Origin: Flavonifractor sp. An100
GTDB lineage: Bacteria; Bacillota; Clostridia; Oscillospirales; Oscillospiraceae
Direction of reading: 5' to 3'
Assembly: GCF_002161175.1 (NCBI RefSeq)
Contig: NZ_NFMA01000002.1
Location: forward strand, 160,325-224,324
DNA: 64,000 bases
Positions 38,556-47,846 of this stretch are shown piece after piece (within the stretch, counting starts at the first letter, position 1; the number at the start of each line of letters is the position of its first letter). The notes beneath the pieces were generated by a model that made no database searches, was not told where the DNA came from, and saw nothing but the letters and a program-made list of their open reading frames with translations. The position numbers were made by a program, and so were the translations under genes.

Positions 38556-41500
38556 TGCCGAAAAATCCGGCTATTAAAAAGGTCCTGGTCCTGGGCTCCG
38601 GCCCCATTGTCATCGGCCAGGCCGCTGAGTTTGACTACGCCGGCACACAGGCCTGTCGTGCCCTGAAGGAAGAGGGCATTGAGGTGGTGCTGGTCAACTC
38701 CAACCCCGCCACCATTATGACGGACAAGGATATTGCCGACCACGTGTATATCGAGCCCCTGAACATCCCCTCGGTGACCCAGGTCATCGAGATGGAGCGG
38801 CCCGATTCCATCCTGCCCACCCTGGGCGGCCAGACCGGCCTGAACCTGGCTATGGCCCTCCATGAGAACGGAACCCTGGCCAAGTACGGGGTGAAGCTGC
38901 TGGGCACCTCTCCCGAGTCCATCCGTAAGGCGGAGGACCGCCAGGGCTTTAAGGACTGTATGGAGTCCATCGGCCAGCCCTGTGTCACCTCCAAGGTGGT
39001 GGAGGCGGTGGAGGACGCCGTGGCCTTTGCCGAGGAAATCGGCTACCCCGTTATTGTCCGCCCCGCTTACACCCTGGGCGGTACCGGCGGCGGTATTGCC
39101 TACGACGAGATGTCCCTGCGGGAGATCTCTGACCGAGGAATCAACCTCAGCCGTGTGGGCCAGGTGCTCATCGAGCGGTGTATCGCCGGCTGGAAGGAAA
39201 TTGAGTTTGAGGTCATGCGTGACTCCGCCGGCAACGTGATCCAGGTCTGTTCCATGGAGAACATCGACCCCGTGGGCGTCCACACCGGCGACTCCATCGT
39301 GGTGGCCCCCACCCAGACTCTGGCCAATAAGGAGTACCAGATGCTCCGTACCGCCGCTCTAGACATCATCTCCGCCCTGGAGATTGAGGGCGGTTGTAAC
39401 TGTCAGTTTGCCCTTAACCCTGACTCCTACGAGTATGCGGTCATCGAGGTCAATCCCCGTGTTTCCCGCTCCTCCGCTCTGGCCTCCAAGGCCACGGGCT
39501 ATCCCATCGCCAAGGTGGCCGCCAAGATCGCCTTGGGCTATACCTTGGACGAGATTCCCAATGCCGTCACCGGCAAGACCACCGCTTGCTTTGAGCCCAC
39601 CCTGGACTACTGCGTGTTGAAGATTCCCCGTCTGCCCTTCGATAAGTTCACCACTGCCAGCCGGACTCTGGGCACCCAGATGAAGGCCACCGGCGAAGTT
39701 ATGGCCATCGCTAACTCCTTCGAGGGCGCTTTGATGAAGGCGATCCGCTCCCTGGAGCTGAATGTCCGGGCGCTGAAGCTGGACAAGCTGGAGGGCCTGT
39801 ACACCGACGAGATCGAGGAGATGCTGGTCAACGTCACCGACGAGCGTCTGTTCGTGGTGGCCGAGGCGCTGCGGCGGGGCTTCTCTCCCCAGAAGATCAA
39901 CCACATCACCAAGATGGATATCTGGTTCCTGGATGGCTTCAAGCGGATCATCGACATGGAGGAGGAGCTGAAGGCCTGCCGGGGCATCCCCGACGCCGAC
40001 ACCCTCAAGCGGGCCAAGGAGATGTGCTTTGCCGACAGCTACATCGGCACTCTGTGCGGCATGAAGCAGTCTGAGGTGAAGGCCCTGCGGGAGAAGTACG
40101 GCATCATCCCCTCCTTCAAGATGGTGGATACCTGCGCCGCCGAGTTTGACGCCGAGACCCCCTATTACTACTCCACCTACGACGGAGAGAATGAGGCGGT
40201 GGAGGCCGACTCCGGAAAGAAAAAGGTGCTGGTGCTGGGCTCCGGCCCCATCCGTATCGGCCAGGGCATTGAGTTTGACTACTGCTCCGTCCATTCTGTC
40301 TGGGCCCTGAAGCGCCTGGGCTGTGAGACCATCATCGTCAATAATAACCCCGAGACCGTCTCCACTGACTTCGATGTAGCGGACAAGCTCTATTTTGAGC
40401 CCCTCACCGCCGAGGACGTGCAGAATATTGTGGATCAGGAGAAGCCCTGGGGCGCTGTGGTCCAGTTCGGCGGTCAGACCGCCATTAAGCTGGCCAAGGC
40501 TCTCACCGACATGGGCGTCCAGATTCTGGGTACCTCCTCTGACGGCGTGGACGCCGCTGAGGACCGGGAGCGCTTTGACGAAATCCTGCAGAAGTGCGGT
40601 ATTCCCCGCGCCAAGGGCCGTACTATCTTTACCACTGAGGAGGCCCTGGCGGCCGCCCACGAGCTGGGCTACCCCGTCCTGGTCCGTCCCTCTTACGTCC
40701 TGGGTGGCCAGGGCATGGAGATCGCTTACTCCGACCGGAACATTGAGGAGTTTATGCGCATCATTAACATGACCGTTCAGGAGCACCCCATCCTGGTGGA
40801 TAAGTACCTCATGGGCCGGGAGCTGGAAGTGGACGGCGTGTTCGACGGAGAGGATATCCTTATCCCCGGCATTATGGAGCACGTGGAGCGGGCAGGCGTC
40901 CACTCCGGTGACTCCATCGCGGTCTACCCGCCCCTCCACCTGGAGCAGAAGCACCGGGATCTGATTCTCCAGCACACCCGGAACATGGCCAAGCACCTGG
41001 GTGTAATCGGCCTTATTAACGCCCAGTATATCCTCTATAACGACGATATCTACGTCATTGAGGTCAATCCCCGCTCCTCCCGTACCATTCCCTATATCTC
41101 CAAGGTCACCGGCGTGCCCATCATCGACCTGGCCACCAAGGTGATGCTGGGTCAGAAGCTGAAGGATCTGGAGTATGGTACCGGCATTTATAAGGAGGCC
41201 AACTACTATGCGGTGAAGGCCCCTGTGTTCTCATTTGAAAAGCTCACCGATGTGGATACCGGCCTTGGCCCGGAGATGAAGTCCACCGGCGAGGTGCTGG
41301 GTCTGGCCGAGACCTTCCCCCAGGCCCTGCTGAAGGCCTTCAAGGGCTCTGGCCTCCGTGCTCCCAAGAAGGGCGGCCGGATTATCATCACCGTTAAGGA
41401 TGAGGACAAACGGGAGATCATCTCCATTGCCCGGGGCTTTGAGGAGATGGGCATTGAGCTCTATGCCACTTCGGGCACCTGCGACGTGCTCAATGAGGCG

Positions 41501-41764
41501 GGGATTGAGTGTAAGCGGGTCAACCGCGTGTCCCAGTCCCATCCCAACATCCTGGATATGATCGCCTCTGGTACGGTGGACCTGATCATCAATACCCCCA
41601 CCCGGGGTCGCAAGCACGACTCTGACGGCTTCCGCATCCGCCGCTCCGCCGTGGAGCACGGGGTGGGCTGTGTCACTGCCATTGATACCGCACGGGCCCT
41701 GCTCACGGTCCGGCAGCAGAGCCGGAGCGAGGATTTGACCCCCATCGATATCACCAAGATCTAA
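38555..41764 (+). CDS. carB: Carbamoyl-phosphate synthase large subunit
   Basis: A 1069-residue subunit built of two homologous ATP-grasp halves. [16 protein letters not shown] (half 1) and [15 protein letters not shown] (half 2, near residue 562) show the internal duplication, and a C-terminal MGS-like allosteric domain ends it. It makes carbamoyl phosphate for arginine and pyrimidines. Full length. Confidence 0.96.
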
Positions 41765-41771
41765 AATCAAA

Positions 41772-41803
41772 CGGTCACGGCCCCTTTCCGGGGGCCGTGA
41801 CCG
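41772..41803 (+). terminator. Hairpin after carB
   Basis: 13-bp GC-rich stem CGGTCACGGCCCC and complement with a TTTCC loop. The following GATATTTAAA is a poor T tract. Confidence 0.65.
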
Positions 41804-41940
41804 GATATTTAAAACGCGTACAACTGAAACTTCTGATTCCTTTCCATGAGGGAACATTCAGGAGAGAAACGGGATATGAGGATTCAAAAGAAATGAGATC
41901 CAAGATTGTGGTATCATCCTTTATTTATCCTTTTAAAACG

Positions 41941-41965
41941 CAAAAATCCACACCCTTAGGTGTGG
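41941..41965 (-). terminator. Terminator of the 27-codon gene
   Basis: On the minus strand CCACACC pairs with GGTGTGG across a four-base loop and is followed by ATTTTTGCGTTTT. Confidence 0.75.
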
Positions 41966-41995
41966 CTTCTTGTTCCAAATCATGTTGAAGTTACC

Positions 41996-42079
41996 TTACC
42001 GCTCGCTGGCTACCGTGTTCTGGTCCTCATAGATGAGATCCTCCAGATCGGTGCGGCTATTCCAATAGAAATCTGTCAT
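41996..42079 (-). CDS. Small protein of 27 residues, unknown function
   Basis: An open frame beginning MTDFYWNSRTDL and ending TVASER, acidic, with aromatic residues near the N-terminus and no membrane segment. AAAGGAGGTGTTGTAA gives it a near-perfect ribosome site. A promoter-like pair lies about 30 bases upstream and an intrinsic terminator 30 bases downstream, so a complete unit of about 165 bases is visible. It fills most of the carB-guaA gap. I do not recognise it; a small regulatory RNA that happens to carry a frame is the alternative. Confidence 0.6.
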   Translation of the reverse strand: MTDFYWNSRTDLEDLIYEDQNTVASER

Positions 42080-42110
42080 TTACAACACCTCCTTTCCTTT
42101 ATCTGCCACT

Positions 42111-42139
42111 ATGATACCTGGAAACAGGGGCGAAAACAA
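42111..42139 (-). promoter_or_regulatory. Possible promoter of the 27-codon gene
   Basis: Minus-strand TTGTTT, 17-base spacer, TATCAT, ending about 32 bases before the ATG. Confidence 0.5.
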
Positions 42140-42193
42140 GGGGAAACGGGTTAAATGTTTGTAAAATCCCATTATGTAGATAGGGAGGAAAAT

Positions 42194-43741
42194 ATGACTA
42201 TGTCACACCAGACTGTGATCGTGCTGGACTTCGGCGGACAGTACAATCAGCTCATTGCCCGGCGGGTCCGGGAGTGCAATGTGTACTGCGAAGTCAAGCC
42301 CTACACCACCCCGCTGGCCGAGTTAAAGGCCATGAACCCCATCGGCATCATTTTCACAGGTGGTCCCAACAGCGTGTACCTGGAGACATCTCCCCATGTA
42401 GATCCTGAGATCTTTACTTGGGGAGTACCAATTTTGGGTATCTGCTACGGTTGCCAGCTCATTGCCCACAATTTGGGCGGACAGGTAACCGAAGCCCAGG
42501 ACGATTCTGCCCGGGAATACGGCAAGACCGCCACTTATTACGATACATCCTGTAAGCTGTTCCAGGGACTGCCGGAAGAGGGCATCTCTTGGATGAGCCA
42601 CGGGGACTACATGGCAAAGGTGCCCCAGGGCTTTGCCCTTACTGCCCACAGCGACAGCTGCCCCAATGTGGGTATTGCTGACGAGAGCCGGGGCTTCTAT
42701 GGGGTGCAGTTCCACCCAGAGGTCAACCACACAGAGAATGGCATCAAGATGATCCGCAACTTCCTCTATGAGGTGTGTGGCGCTGTGGGCGACTGGACCA
42801 TGGGTGACTATAAGAATACCGCCATTGCTGCTGTACGGGAGAAGGTTGGCAGCGGAAAGGTGCTTCTGGCCCTGTCTGGCGGCGTAGATTCCTCCGTGGT
42901 AGCCGCTTTGCTGGCGGAGGCTGTTGGGTCTCAGCTCACTTGTGTCTTTGTTGACCACGGCCTGATGCGCTTGAACGAAGGGGATGAGGTAGAGTCTGCC
43001 TTCTCCAAGTGGGACATCAACTTTGTACGGGTGGATGCCGAACAGCGTTTTCTGGGCAAACTGGCGGGAGTGTCCGAGCCCGAGCGGAAGCGGAAGATCA
43101 TTGGTGAAGAGTTTATCCGGGTCTTTGAGGAAGAGGCCAAGAAGGTGGGCACTGTGGACTTCCTGGCCCAAGGTACCATCTATCCGGATGTGATTGAGTC
43201 TGGTGCGGGGGATGCTGCCGTTATCAAGAGCCACCATAATGTGGGCGGTCTGCCCGACTACGTAGACTTTAAGGAGATCATTGAGCCTCTGCGGCTGCTC
43301 TTCAAGGACGAGGTCCGTCAGTTGGGCCGGGAGCTTGGTTTGCCTGAGTATTTGGTCTCCCGCCAGCCTTTCCCCGGTCCTGGTCTAGCTATTCGTATCA
43401 TTGGGGAGATTACCAAGGAGAAGGCTGATCTGCTCCGCCAGGCAGATTTTATTTTCCGGGACGAAATCGCCAAGGCGGGGGAGGATAAGAACCTCAACCA
43501 GTATTTTGCGGTCCTTACCAACACCCGCTCCGTAGGTGTGATGGGTGACGGCCGTACCTATGACTATACTCTGGCCCTTCGTGCAGTGACTACCAGCGAC
43601 TTTATGACCGCTGATTGGGCCCGAATCCCCTATGAGGTTTTGGACAAGATCAGCGTGCGCATTGTCAATGAGGTGCAGGGTATTAACCGCATCTGCTACG
43701 ACATCACGTCCAAGCCCCCCGCCACAATAGAGTGGGAATGA
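42194..43741 (+). CDS. guaA: GMP synthase (glutamine-hydrolysing)
   Basis: A 515-residue enzyme converting XMP to GMP. The amidotransferase domain has the Cys in GICYGCQL and HPEVNHT; the ATP pyrophosphatase domain has [14 protein letters not shown]. The C-terminus PATIEWE is intact. ATG at 42194 follows TAGGGAGGAAAAT. Its last 12 bases are the attachment core of the mobile element that begins right after the stop, so the element restores the gene's end. Confidence 0.95.
   Translation: MTMSHQTVIVLDFGGQYNQLIARRVRECNVYCEVKPYTTPLAELKAMNPIGIIFTGGPNSVYLETSPHVDPEIFTWGVPILGICYGCQLIAHNLGGQVTEAQDDSAREYGKTATYYDTSCKLFQGLPEEGISWMSHGDYMAKVPQGFALTAHSDSCPNVGIADESRGFYGVQFHPEVNHTENGIKMIRNFLYEVCGAVGDWTMGDYKNTAIAAVREKVGSGKVLLALSGGVDSSVVAALLAEAVGSQLTCVFVDHGLMRLNEGDEVESAFSKWDINFVRVDAEQRFLGKLAGVSEPERKRKIIGEEFIRVFEEEAKKVGTVDFLAQGTIYPDVIESGAGDAAVIKSHHNVGGLPDYVDFKEIIEPLRLLFKDEVRQLGRELGLPEYLVSRQPFPGPGLAIRIIGEITKEKADLLRQADFIFRDEIAKAGEDKNLNQYFAVLTNTRSVGVMGDGRTYDYTLALRAVTTSDFMTADWARIPYEVLDKISVRIVNEVQGINRICYDITSKPPATIEWE
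43730..43741 (+). repeat. Left attachment core (attL) in the guaA 3' end
   Basis: GAGTGGGAATGA encodes the final EWE-stop of guaA. A copy with one difference, GAATGGGAATGA, lies at 51159-51170 and again reads EWE-stop. The guaA 3' end is a known insertion site of integrative elements. Confidence 0.75.
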
Positions 43742-43799
43742 CCGTCAAAACGGCGCAAACCCGCATGAATACAGGCTTTTTTGCCCGTCGCTGTGGCTC

Positions 43800-43819
43800 T
43801 TGATACTGGATTGATACTA
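43800..43819 (+). repeat. Left-end paired GATACT motif of element A
   Basis: TTGATACTGGATTGATACTA: two GATACT units 11 bp apart, 59 bp inside the left core. A matching copy (16 of 20) is at 51037-51056 near the right end. Proposed integrase-binding arms. Confidence 0.55.
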
Positions 43820-43860
43820 TTCGTGTTCGCCCGGTATTCCCAAGAGAATAATCACAAAGG

Positions 43861-43917
43861 GACAAGCAAAACCGCCCTGCTGAACGACAAATTCAGCAGG
43901 GCGGTTTTTTGCTTGTC
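43861..43917. terminator. Strong bidirectional terminator at the left end of element A
   Basis: A long palindrome: ACCGCCCTGCTGAA (43871-43884) with complement at 43892-43905, extended by GACAAGCAAA/TTTGCTTGTC arms and T/A runs on both sides. It ends guaA transcription and the minus-strand regulator. Confidence 0.92.
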
Positions 43918-44475
43918 TTATTTATTTTTCCGCCAGGTGACATAATACTGACTTTCCTTGCTATCGTCACAGGTGTAAGGCCAGTTGAGTTTCCATTCAA
44001 AGTATTCGTCCCTGGTGATCTCCCCGGCGTCAAGTTCCTGCTGGCGCAATAGCCATTCGTGCATAAACTCATCTACAAGTCCGTACTGAAAATAAATCCC
44101 CACGGGAGGATGGATGGGCCAGTCGTCGTTGTCATTGTAGCGCACGCTGGTATCATCGGAGGCCCCTGTCTTGCTGGGATTGCGGACAAGCTGGAACAGG
44201 CGGATAGAGCCTGGGCTGTCCTCGTCCAGCCAGAAAAATGTCCGCATGAAGTCCTCGGCAGAGCCGGGGGCGATGGTGTAGAAGTTCTGGCGGTCTACCC
44301 GCAGCGCCTCGGCCATCTTGTCCAGCAGCTCCCGTTTCGGGACACGGTAATTCGTCTCATACTGGGCAATCCGGTTGTCCGCACCCTTTTCCTCCAAACC
44401 GATGGCAAGGCCCAATTCCTTTTGCGTCATGCCCCGAAAGGTACGGATTTTCTTGATTTTATCCCCTACGGTCAT
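43918..44475 (-). CDS. XRE-family regulator of element A
   Basis: A 185-residue protein. The N-terminal helix-turn-helix (KIRTFRGMTQKELGLAIGLEEKGADNRIAQYETNYRVP, residues about 6-45) is of the Cro/CI type; the rest is element-specific and Trp-rich. It is divergent from the excisionase gene and a palindrome sits in the shared promoter region. Start MTVGDKIKK at 44475 is chosen because homology begins there. Likely controls excision. Confidence 0.8.
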   Translation of the reverse strand: MTVGDKIKKIRTFRGMTQKELGLAIGLEEKGADNRIAQYETNYRVPKRELLDKMAEALRVDRQNFYTIAPGSAEDFMRTFFWLDEDSPGSIRLFQLVRNPSKTGASDDTSVRYNDNDDWPIHPPVGIYFQYGLVDEFMHEWLLRQQELDAGEITRDEYFEWKLNWPYTCDDSKESQYYVTWRKNK

Positions 44476-44531
44476 ATCATTCACCGCCTTTGAGGATAGT
44501 ATAGCGCAAATAAGCGAAATATGCAAGATAT

Positions 44532-44553
44532 ATATTAACAAAAATGCGAAATA
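44532..44553 (+). repeat. ATATTAACA-N-TGCGAAA repeat, copy 1
   Basis: ATATTAACAAAAATGCGAAA lies between regulator and excisionase genes. Copies 2 (44599) and 3 (51088) share ATATTAACATA and TTGCGAAA. Confidence 0.55.
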
Positions 44554-44558
44554 AATTC

Positions 44559-44588
44559 TTGACATTAACATCGGCGTTAATGTATAAT
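44559..44588 (+). promoter_or_regulatory. xis-int promoter with embedded operator, element A
   Basis: TTGACA (44559), 18-base spacer, TATAAT (44583). Inside it ACATTAAC and GTTAATGT form a perfect 8-bp inverted repeat (44562-44583) with a 6-base centre, ideally placed for repression by the divergent XRE protein. Confidence 0.72.
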
Positions 44589-44598
44589 GACAATGCGG

Positions 44599-44620
44599 AT
44601 ATTAACATATTTGCGAAACA
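44599..44620 (+). repeat. ATATTAACA-N-TGCGAAA repeat, copy 2
   Basis: ATATTAACATATTTGCGAAA, 20 bases before the excisionase ribosome site. Confidence 0.55.
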
Positions 44621-44640
44621 AAAATAAGGAGGTGCTAACT

Positions 44641-44829
44641 ATGGAAAAGGAGCTGTTTGTGAGGGCGGAGGAGGTCGCCAGGGAGCTGGGGATTTCCAAG
44701 CCCTACGCCTACAAGCTGGTGCGGGAGATGAACGAGGAGTTGAAGAAAAAAGGCTTTCTCACCATTCCCGGACGGGTGAGCAGGCGCTACTTCGAGGAAA
44801 AATTCTATGGGTTGCGGGACAGGCAGTAA
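44641..44829 (+). CDS. Excisionase-like helix-turn-helix protein, element A
   Basis: A 62-residue basic protein: RAEEVARELGISKPYAYKLVREM is a helix-turn-helix and PGRVSRRYFEEK a wing, as in small excisionases and DNA-binding partners of tyrosine integrases. AAGGAGGTGCTAACT precedes the ATG. The integrase gene starts 13 bases later. Confidence 0.82.
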   Translation: MEKELFVRAEEVARELGISKPYAYKLVREMNEELKKKGFLTIPGRVSRRYFEEKFYGLRDRQ

Positions 44830-44842
44830 GGAGGGAACCACA

Positions 44843-45919
44843 ATGCCGGCATACAAAGACAAGGCAAAGGGCACATGGTATGCGTCCTTTTACTACGAGG
44901 ACTGGACGGGCAAGAAAGTAAAGAAAATGAAACGGGGCTTTCCCACCAAGCGGGAGGCTCTGGAGTGGGAGCGGACATTCCTGCAACAGCAGACCGCCGA
45001 CCTGGAAATGACCTTTGAAAACTTCGTGGCTGTCTATGTGGCAGACATGAAAGGCCGTATCAAGGAAAACACCTGGGGGACGAAAGAGCATATCCTCTAC
45101 AAGAAATTGGTGCCGTACTTCGGCAAGCGGAAGATGTGCGACATTCACTCAAAAGAGGTCATCGCCTGGCAGAATGAAATGCTCAATTACCGGGACAAGA
45201 ACGGCAAACCCTACTCTCCGGTGTACTTAAAAACGCTGCACAATCAGTTGAGTGCTGTGTTCAACCATGCGGTACGCCACTACAACTTAAAGGTCAATCC
45301 CGCTGCCCAGGCGGGCAACATGGGAAAACCCAAGGGACGGGAAATGCTGTTCTGGACAAAGGCGGAGTATCTGAAATTTGCTGAGGCCATGATGGACAAG
45401 CCCCTCTCCTATTACGCCTTTGAAATGCTCTACTGGTGCGGCGTCCGGGAGGGGGAGCTGCTGGCCCTCACTCCTGGCGACTTCGATTTTGAGAAACAGA
45501 CCGTCACCATCTCCAAGTCCTACCAGCGGATCAAGGGCAAGGATGTGATTACTGACCCCAAGACCCCTAAGAGCAACCGGGTCATTCAAATGCCCGCTTT
45601 TCTCTGTGAAGAAATGCGGGACTATATCAAGAGCCTGTATGGGGCGAAACCCACCGACCGCATTTTCACGGTGACAAAATCCTACCTCCATCGGGAGATG
45701 GACAGGGGGGCGAAAGAGGCCGGGGTCAAGCGGATCAGAATACACGACCTGCGGCACTCGCACATTTCCCTGCTCATTGACATGGGCTTTACGGCCCTGG
45801 CAATCGCTGACCGGGTGGGACATGAAAGCATTGATATTACCTACCGCTACGCCCACCTGTTCCCCACCCGGCAGACAGAGATGGCGGACAAACTGGACAT
45901 GGAGCGAAAGGGGGCCTAA
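44843..45919 (+). CDS. Tyrosine integrase of element A
   Basis: A 358-residue phage-type recombinase. An N-terminal arm-binding part (AYKDKAKGTWYASFYYEDW), a core-binding SAM-like domain (about 65-155) and a catalytic domain follow. Catalytic residues: Arg in WCGVREGEL, HDLRHSH for His-x-x-Arg, GHESIDITYRYAHL for the final His and Tyr. Start at 44843 follows AAGGAGGGAACCACA. It should recombine the element with the guaA 3' end. Closely related to the integrase at 53035. Confidence 0.93.
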   Translation: MPAYKDKAKGTWYASFYYEDWTGKKVKKMKRGFPTKREALEWERTFLQQQTADLEMTFENFVAVYVADMKGRIKENTWGTKEHILYKKLVPYFGKRKMCDIHSKEVIAWQNEMLNYRDKNGKPYSPVYLKTLHNQLSAVFNHAVRHYNLKVNPAAQAGNMGKPKGREMLFWTKAEYLKFAEAMMDKPLSYYAFEMLYWCGVREGELLALTPGDFDFEKQTVTISKSYQRIKGKDVITDPKTPKSNRVIQMPAFLCEEMRDYIKSLYGAKPTDRIFTVTKSYLHREMDRGAKEAGVKRIRIHDLRHSHISLLIDMGFTALAIADRVGHESIDITYRYAHLFPTRQTEMADKLDMERKGA

Positions 45920-45922
45920 ATC

Positions 45923-46243
45923 ATGTCAGCGAAAAATTTTGACCGACACAACCGCTGGAGAAATAAAACTGTGGCTTTCCGGGTGTCCCCGGAGGAGGAC
46001 AGGGAAATCGAAACCGCCGTGCGGCTCTCCGGCCTTACCAAGCAGGACTACATCACCCGGCGGCTGCTGTGCCGGGATGTGGTGGTACAGGGCAATCCCA
46101 GGGTGTATAAAGCCCTGCGAAACGAGCTTGCCGCCGTTCTGGAAGAACTGGGGCGTATCGAGGCCGGGAGTGGCGTGGATGGGGAGCTGCTGGACACAAT
46201 CCGGCTGATCGCCGCCATCATGGACGGCATGAAGGAGGATTGA
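45923..46243 (+). CDS. MobC-like ribbon-helix-helix accessory protein, element A
   Basis: A 106-residue protein with TVAFRVSPEEDREIETAVRLSGLTKQDYITRRLL, typical of plasmid mobilisation (MobC-like) or ribbon-helix-helix proteins that help a relaxase at oriT. It starts 3 bases after the integrase stop and ends 3 bases before the RepA-like gene. Element B has a close homologue but no relaxase, so a role in replication or regulation is also possible. Confidence 0.7.
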   Translation: MSAKNFDRHNRWRNKTVAFRVSPEEDREIETAVRLSGLTKQDYITRRLLCRDVVVQGNPRVYKALRNELAAVLEELGRIEAGSGVDGELLDTIRLIAAIMDGMKED

Positions 46244-46246
46244 TAG

Positions 46247-47401
46247 ATGGATGGATTGAAAACGAAAACGACCGTCCCATATCCGTCTGTTGCAGCAGAC
46301 GGGGGACAGTCGCTCTCACAAAAACCTAACCAAAGTATAGCAGAGGGTGTGGCAGAACACAAGTCCCCGGAAAGAGATTTGGAGGAAATCATGCGGCAGA
46401 TAAGCCGGGTCAACGACCCGGCCTATCTGCCTACCGTGTCTATGAATGACCTCTACGAGCAGGTGTACCCCGGCAGACCTCCTGTGATAGACGGTCTGCT
46501 CTATGCGGGGACATATCTGTTTGTGGGCGCTCCTAAGGTGGGAAAGTCCTTTCTCATGGCCCAGCTTGCCTATCATGTGAGTATGGGCCTTTCCCTGTGG
46601 GGGTATGAGGTGCGCCAGGGGACAGTCCTCTATCTGGCCCTGGAGGACGATCACCGCCGCTTACAGGAGCGGCTGTACCGAATGTTTGGGGTAGAGAGTA
46701 CCGGAAACCTGTTCTTTGCCATCGGAGCCAAGCAGCTCGGCGGCGGCCTGGAGGAGCAGTTAAAGGGCTTTGTCCGGGAACACCCGGACACCCGGCTTAT
46801 TATCATCGACACCCTGCAAAAAGTACGGGAGGAGGACGGCGGAAAGTATAGCTATGCCAACGACTATGAGGTAATCACCAAACTGAAACGGTTTGCCGAT
46901 ATAAGTGGGGTTTGCCTCCTGGTGGTACATCACACCCGCAAGCAGCAGGCCGATGACAAGTTTGATATGATCTCCGGCACCAACGGCTTGTTGGGTGCGG
47001 CAGACGGGGCCTTCCTGCTCCAAAAGGAGCGGCGGACAGACAACGCCGCCACCCTGGACATTTCCGGGCGGGATCAGCAAGACCAGCGCCTCTACCTTAA
47101 ACGGGACGAGGAACGGCTTGTGTGGGAGCTGGAGCGGCGGGAAACGGAGCTGCGGCAGGAGCCGCCCGACCCGGTGTTGGAGGCTGTTGCTGCCCTGGTG
47201 ACGGCGGAACGGCCAGAGTGGAGAGGGACGGCCACGGAACTTGTCGCCGCCCTGGGGCTGGATATGAAACCCAATGCCCTGGCTATGCGGCTGAATGTCC
47301 GGGCATGGCGGCTGTCCTATGAGTACCACATCCGCTATGAAAGCGCCCGAACCCATGCAGGACGGAGTATCAAGCTCACGCTGGAGGAACCCCAGGCGTG
47401 A
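46247..47401 (+). CDS. RepA-like AAA ATPase (replicative helicase type), element A
   Basis: A 384-residue ATPase of the RSF1010-RepA/DnaB-like group. Walker A is GAPKVGKSFLMAQ near residue 98; Walker B is TRLIIIDTLQKVRE, then LLVVHHTRKQ and SGTNGLLGAADGAFLL, all characteristic. It probably unwinds the element's origin when it is excised. AAGGAGGATTGATAG precedes the ATG. Its stop codon lies inside the first 9-bp iteron of the origin region. Confidence 0.85.
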   Translation: MDGLKTKTTVPYPSVAADGGQSLSQKPNQSIAEGVAEHKSPERDLEEIMRQISRVNDPAYLPTVSMNDLYEQVYPGRPPVIDGLLYAGTYLFVGAPKVGKSFLMAQLAYHVSMGLSLWGYEVRQGTVLYLALEDDHRRLQERLYRMFGVESTGNLFFAIGAKQLGGGLEEQLKGFVREHPDTRLIIIDTLQKVREEDGGKYSYANDYEVITKLKRFADISGVCLLVVHHTRKQQADDKFDMISGTNGLLGAADGAFLLQKERRTDNAATLDISGRDQQDQRLYLKRDEERLVWELERRETELRQEPPDPVLEAVAALVTAERPEWRGTATELVAALGLDMKPNALAMRLNVRAWRLSYEYHIRYESARTHAGRSIKLTLEEPQA

Positions 47402-47479
47402 CGACCGTGACAGCTGTGACAGCTTTTTGGAGTGCGGAGGCGGTGTGCAAAACATCGTCACGGTCGTCACGGCTGTCAC
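47398..47479 (+). repeat. Mirror-image iterons, element A
   Basis: Three direct 9-bp units, GTGACGACC, GTGACAGCT, GTGACAGCT (47398-47424), then a 28-bp gap, then three inverted units with GTCAC at 9-bp spacing (47453-47479). Directly after the RepA-like gene. Suggests an origin bound by the element's own initiator. Confidence 0.7.
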
Positions 47480-47492
47480 GGGGAGCGGGGGC

Positions 47493-47614
47493 GAAAGTCA
47501 AGGGGGCATACCTGCGGGTGGAGATTGCCGCAAGGCAATACAACCCGTACCCCTTGACTTTCACCCCACGGAAAACACTTGCCGGGCGGTGGAAAGGCCC
47601 CTGGCCTTTCCACC
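47493..47614 (+). repeat. Cruciform-forming inverted repeats in the origin region
   Basis: GAAAGTCAAGGGG (47493-47505) pairs perfectly with 47550-47562 and encloses ATTGCC-GCAA-GGCAAT (47524-47539). A second perfect 12-bp stem GGTGGAAAGGCC (47588-47599) pairs with 47603-47614. Further small stems lie at 47649-47715. No gene is seen in 47402-47846; the stretch is a dense set of stem-loops, as in replication and transfer origins. Confidence 0.65.
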
Positions 47615-47744
47615 CTGCCCAACGGCGAGTGACAAAGTTTAGGCGGGGTGCAGGGTGCCCTTTTCAAAGGGCGGCCCTGCTGGGGGAGGCAACCGCAGTT
47701 GCCGGGGGCAAAGCCCCCACACCACCCCGTAGGGCGCAAATGCG

Positions 47745-47826
47745 CTTTTGATGGCCGTAAGGCTGTCAAAAGTGCTTTTGCGTTACTTTCGCAGAAAGTA
47801 ACAAAGGCCCGCCGCTTGCGCGGCGG
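47745..47826 (+). other. Candidate oriT upstream of the MobV relaxase gene
   Basis: Three stem-loops in a row: CTTTTGA/TCAAAAG with inner GCC/GGC (47745-47772), GTTACTTTC-GCA-GAAAGTAAC (47782-47802), and CCGCCGC/GCGGCGG (47809-47826). The middle one resembles hairpins ahead of mob genes in Firmicute mobilizable elements. Directly upstream of the relaxase ribosome site. Confidence 0.6.
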
Positions 47827-47846
47827 AAAAGGAAGGAGGGATTGAT

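Noticed and set aside
41960..41990. Second tiny frame overlapping the terminator after the 27-codon gene
   Set aside because: ATG lies downstream without a ribosome site and the frame runs through the terminator stem.
47398..47479. CRISPR array
   Set aside because: Repeats are 9 bp, contiguous and arranged in mirror image; no spacers and no cas genes in the window.
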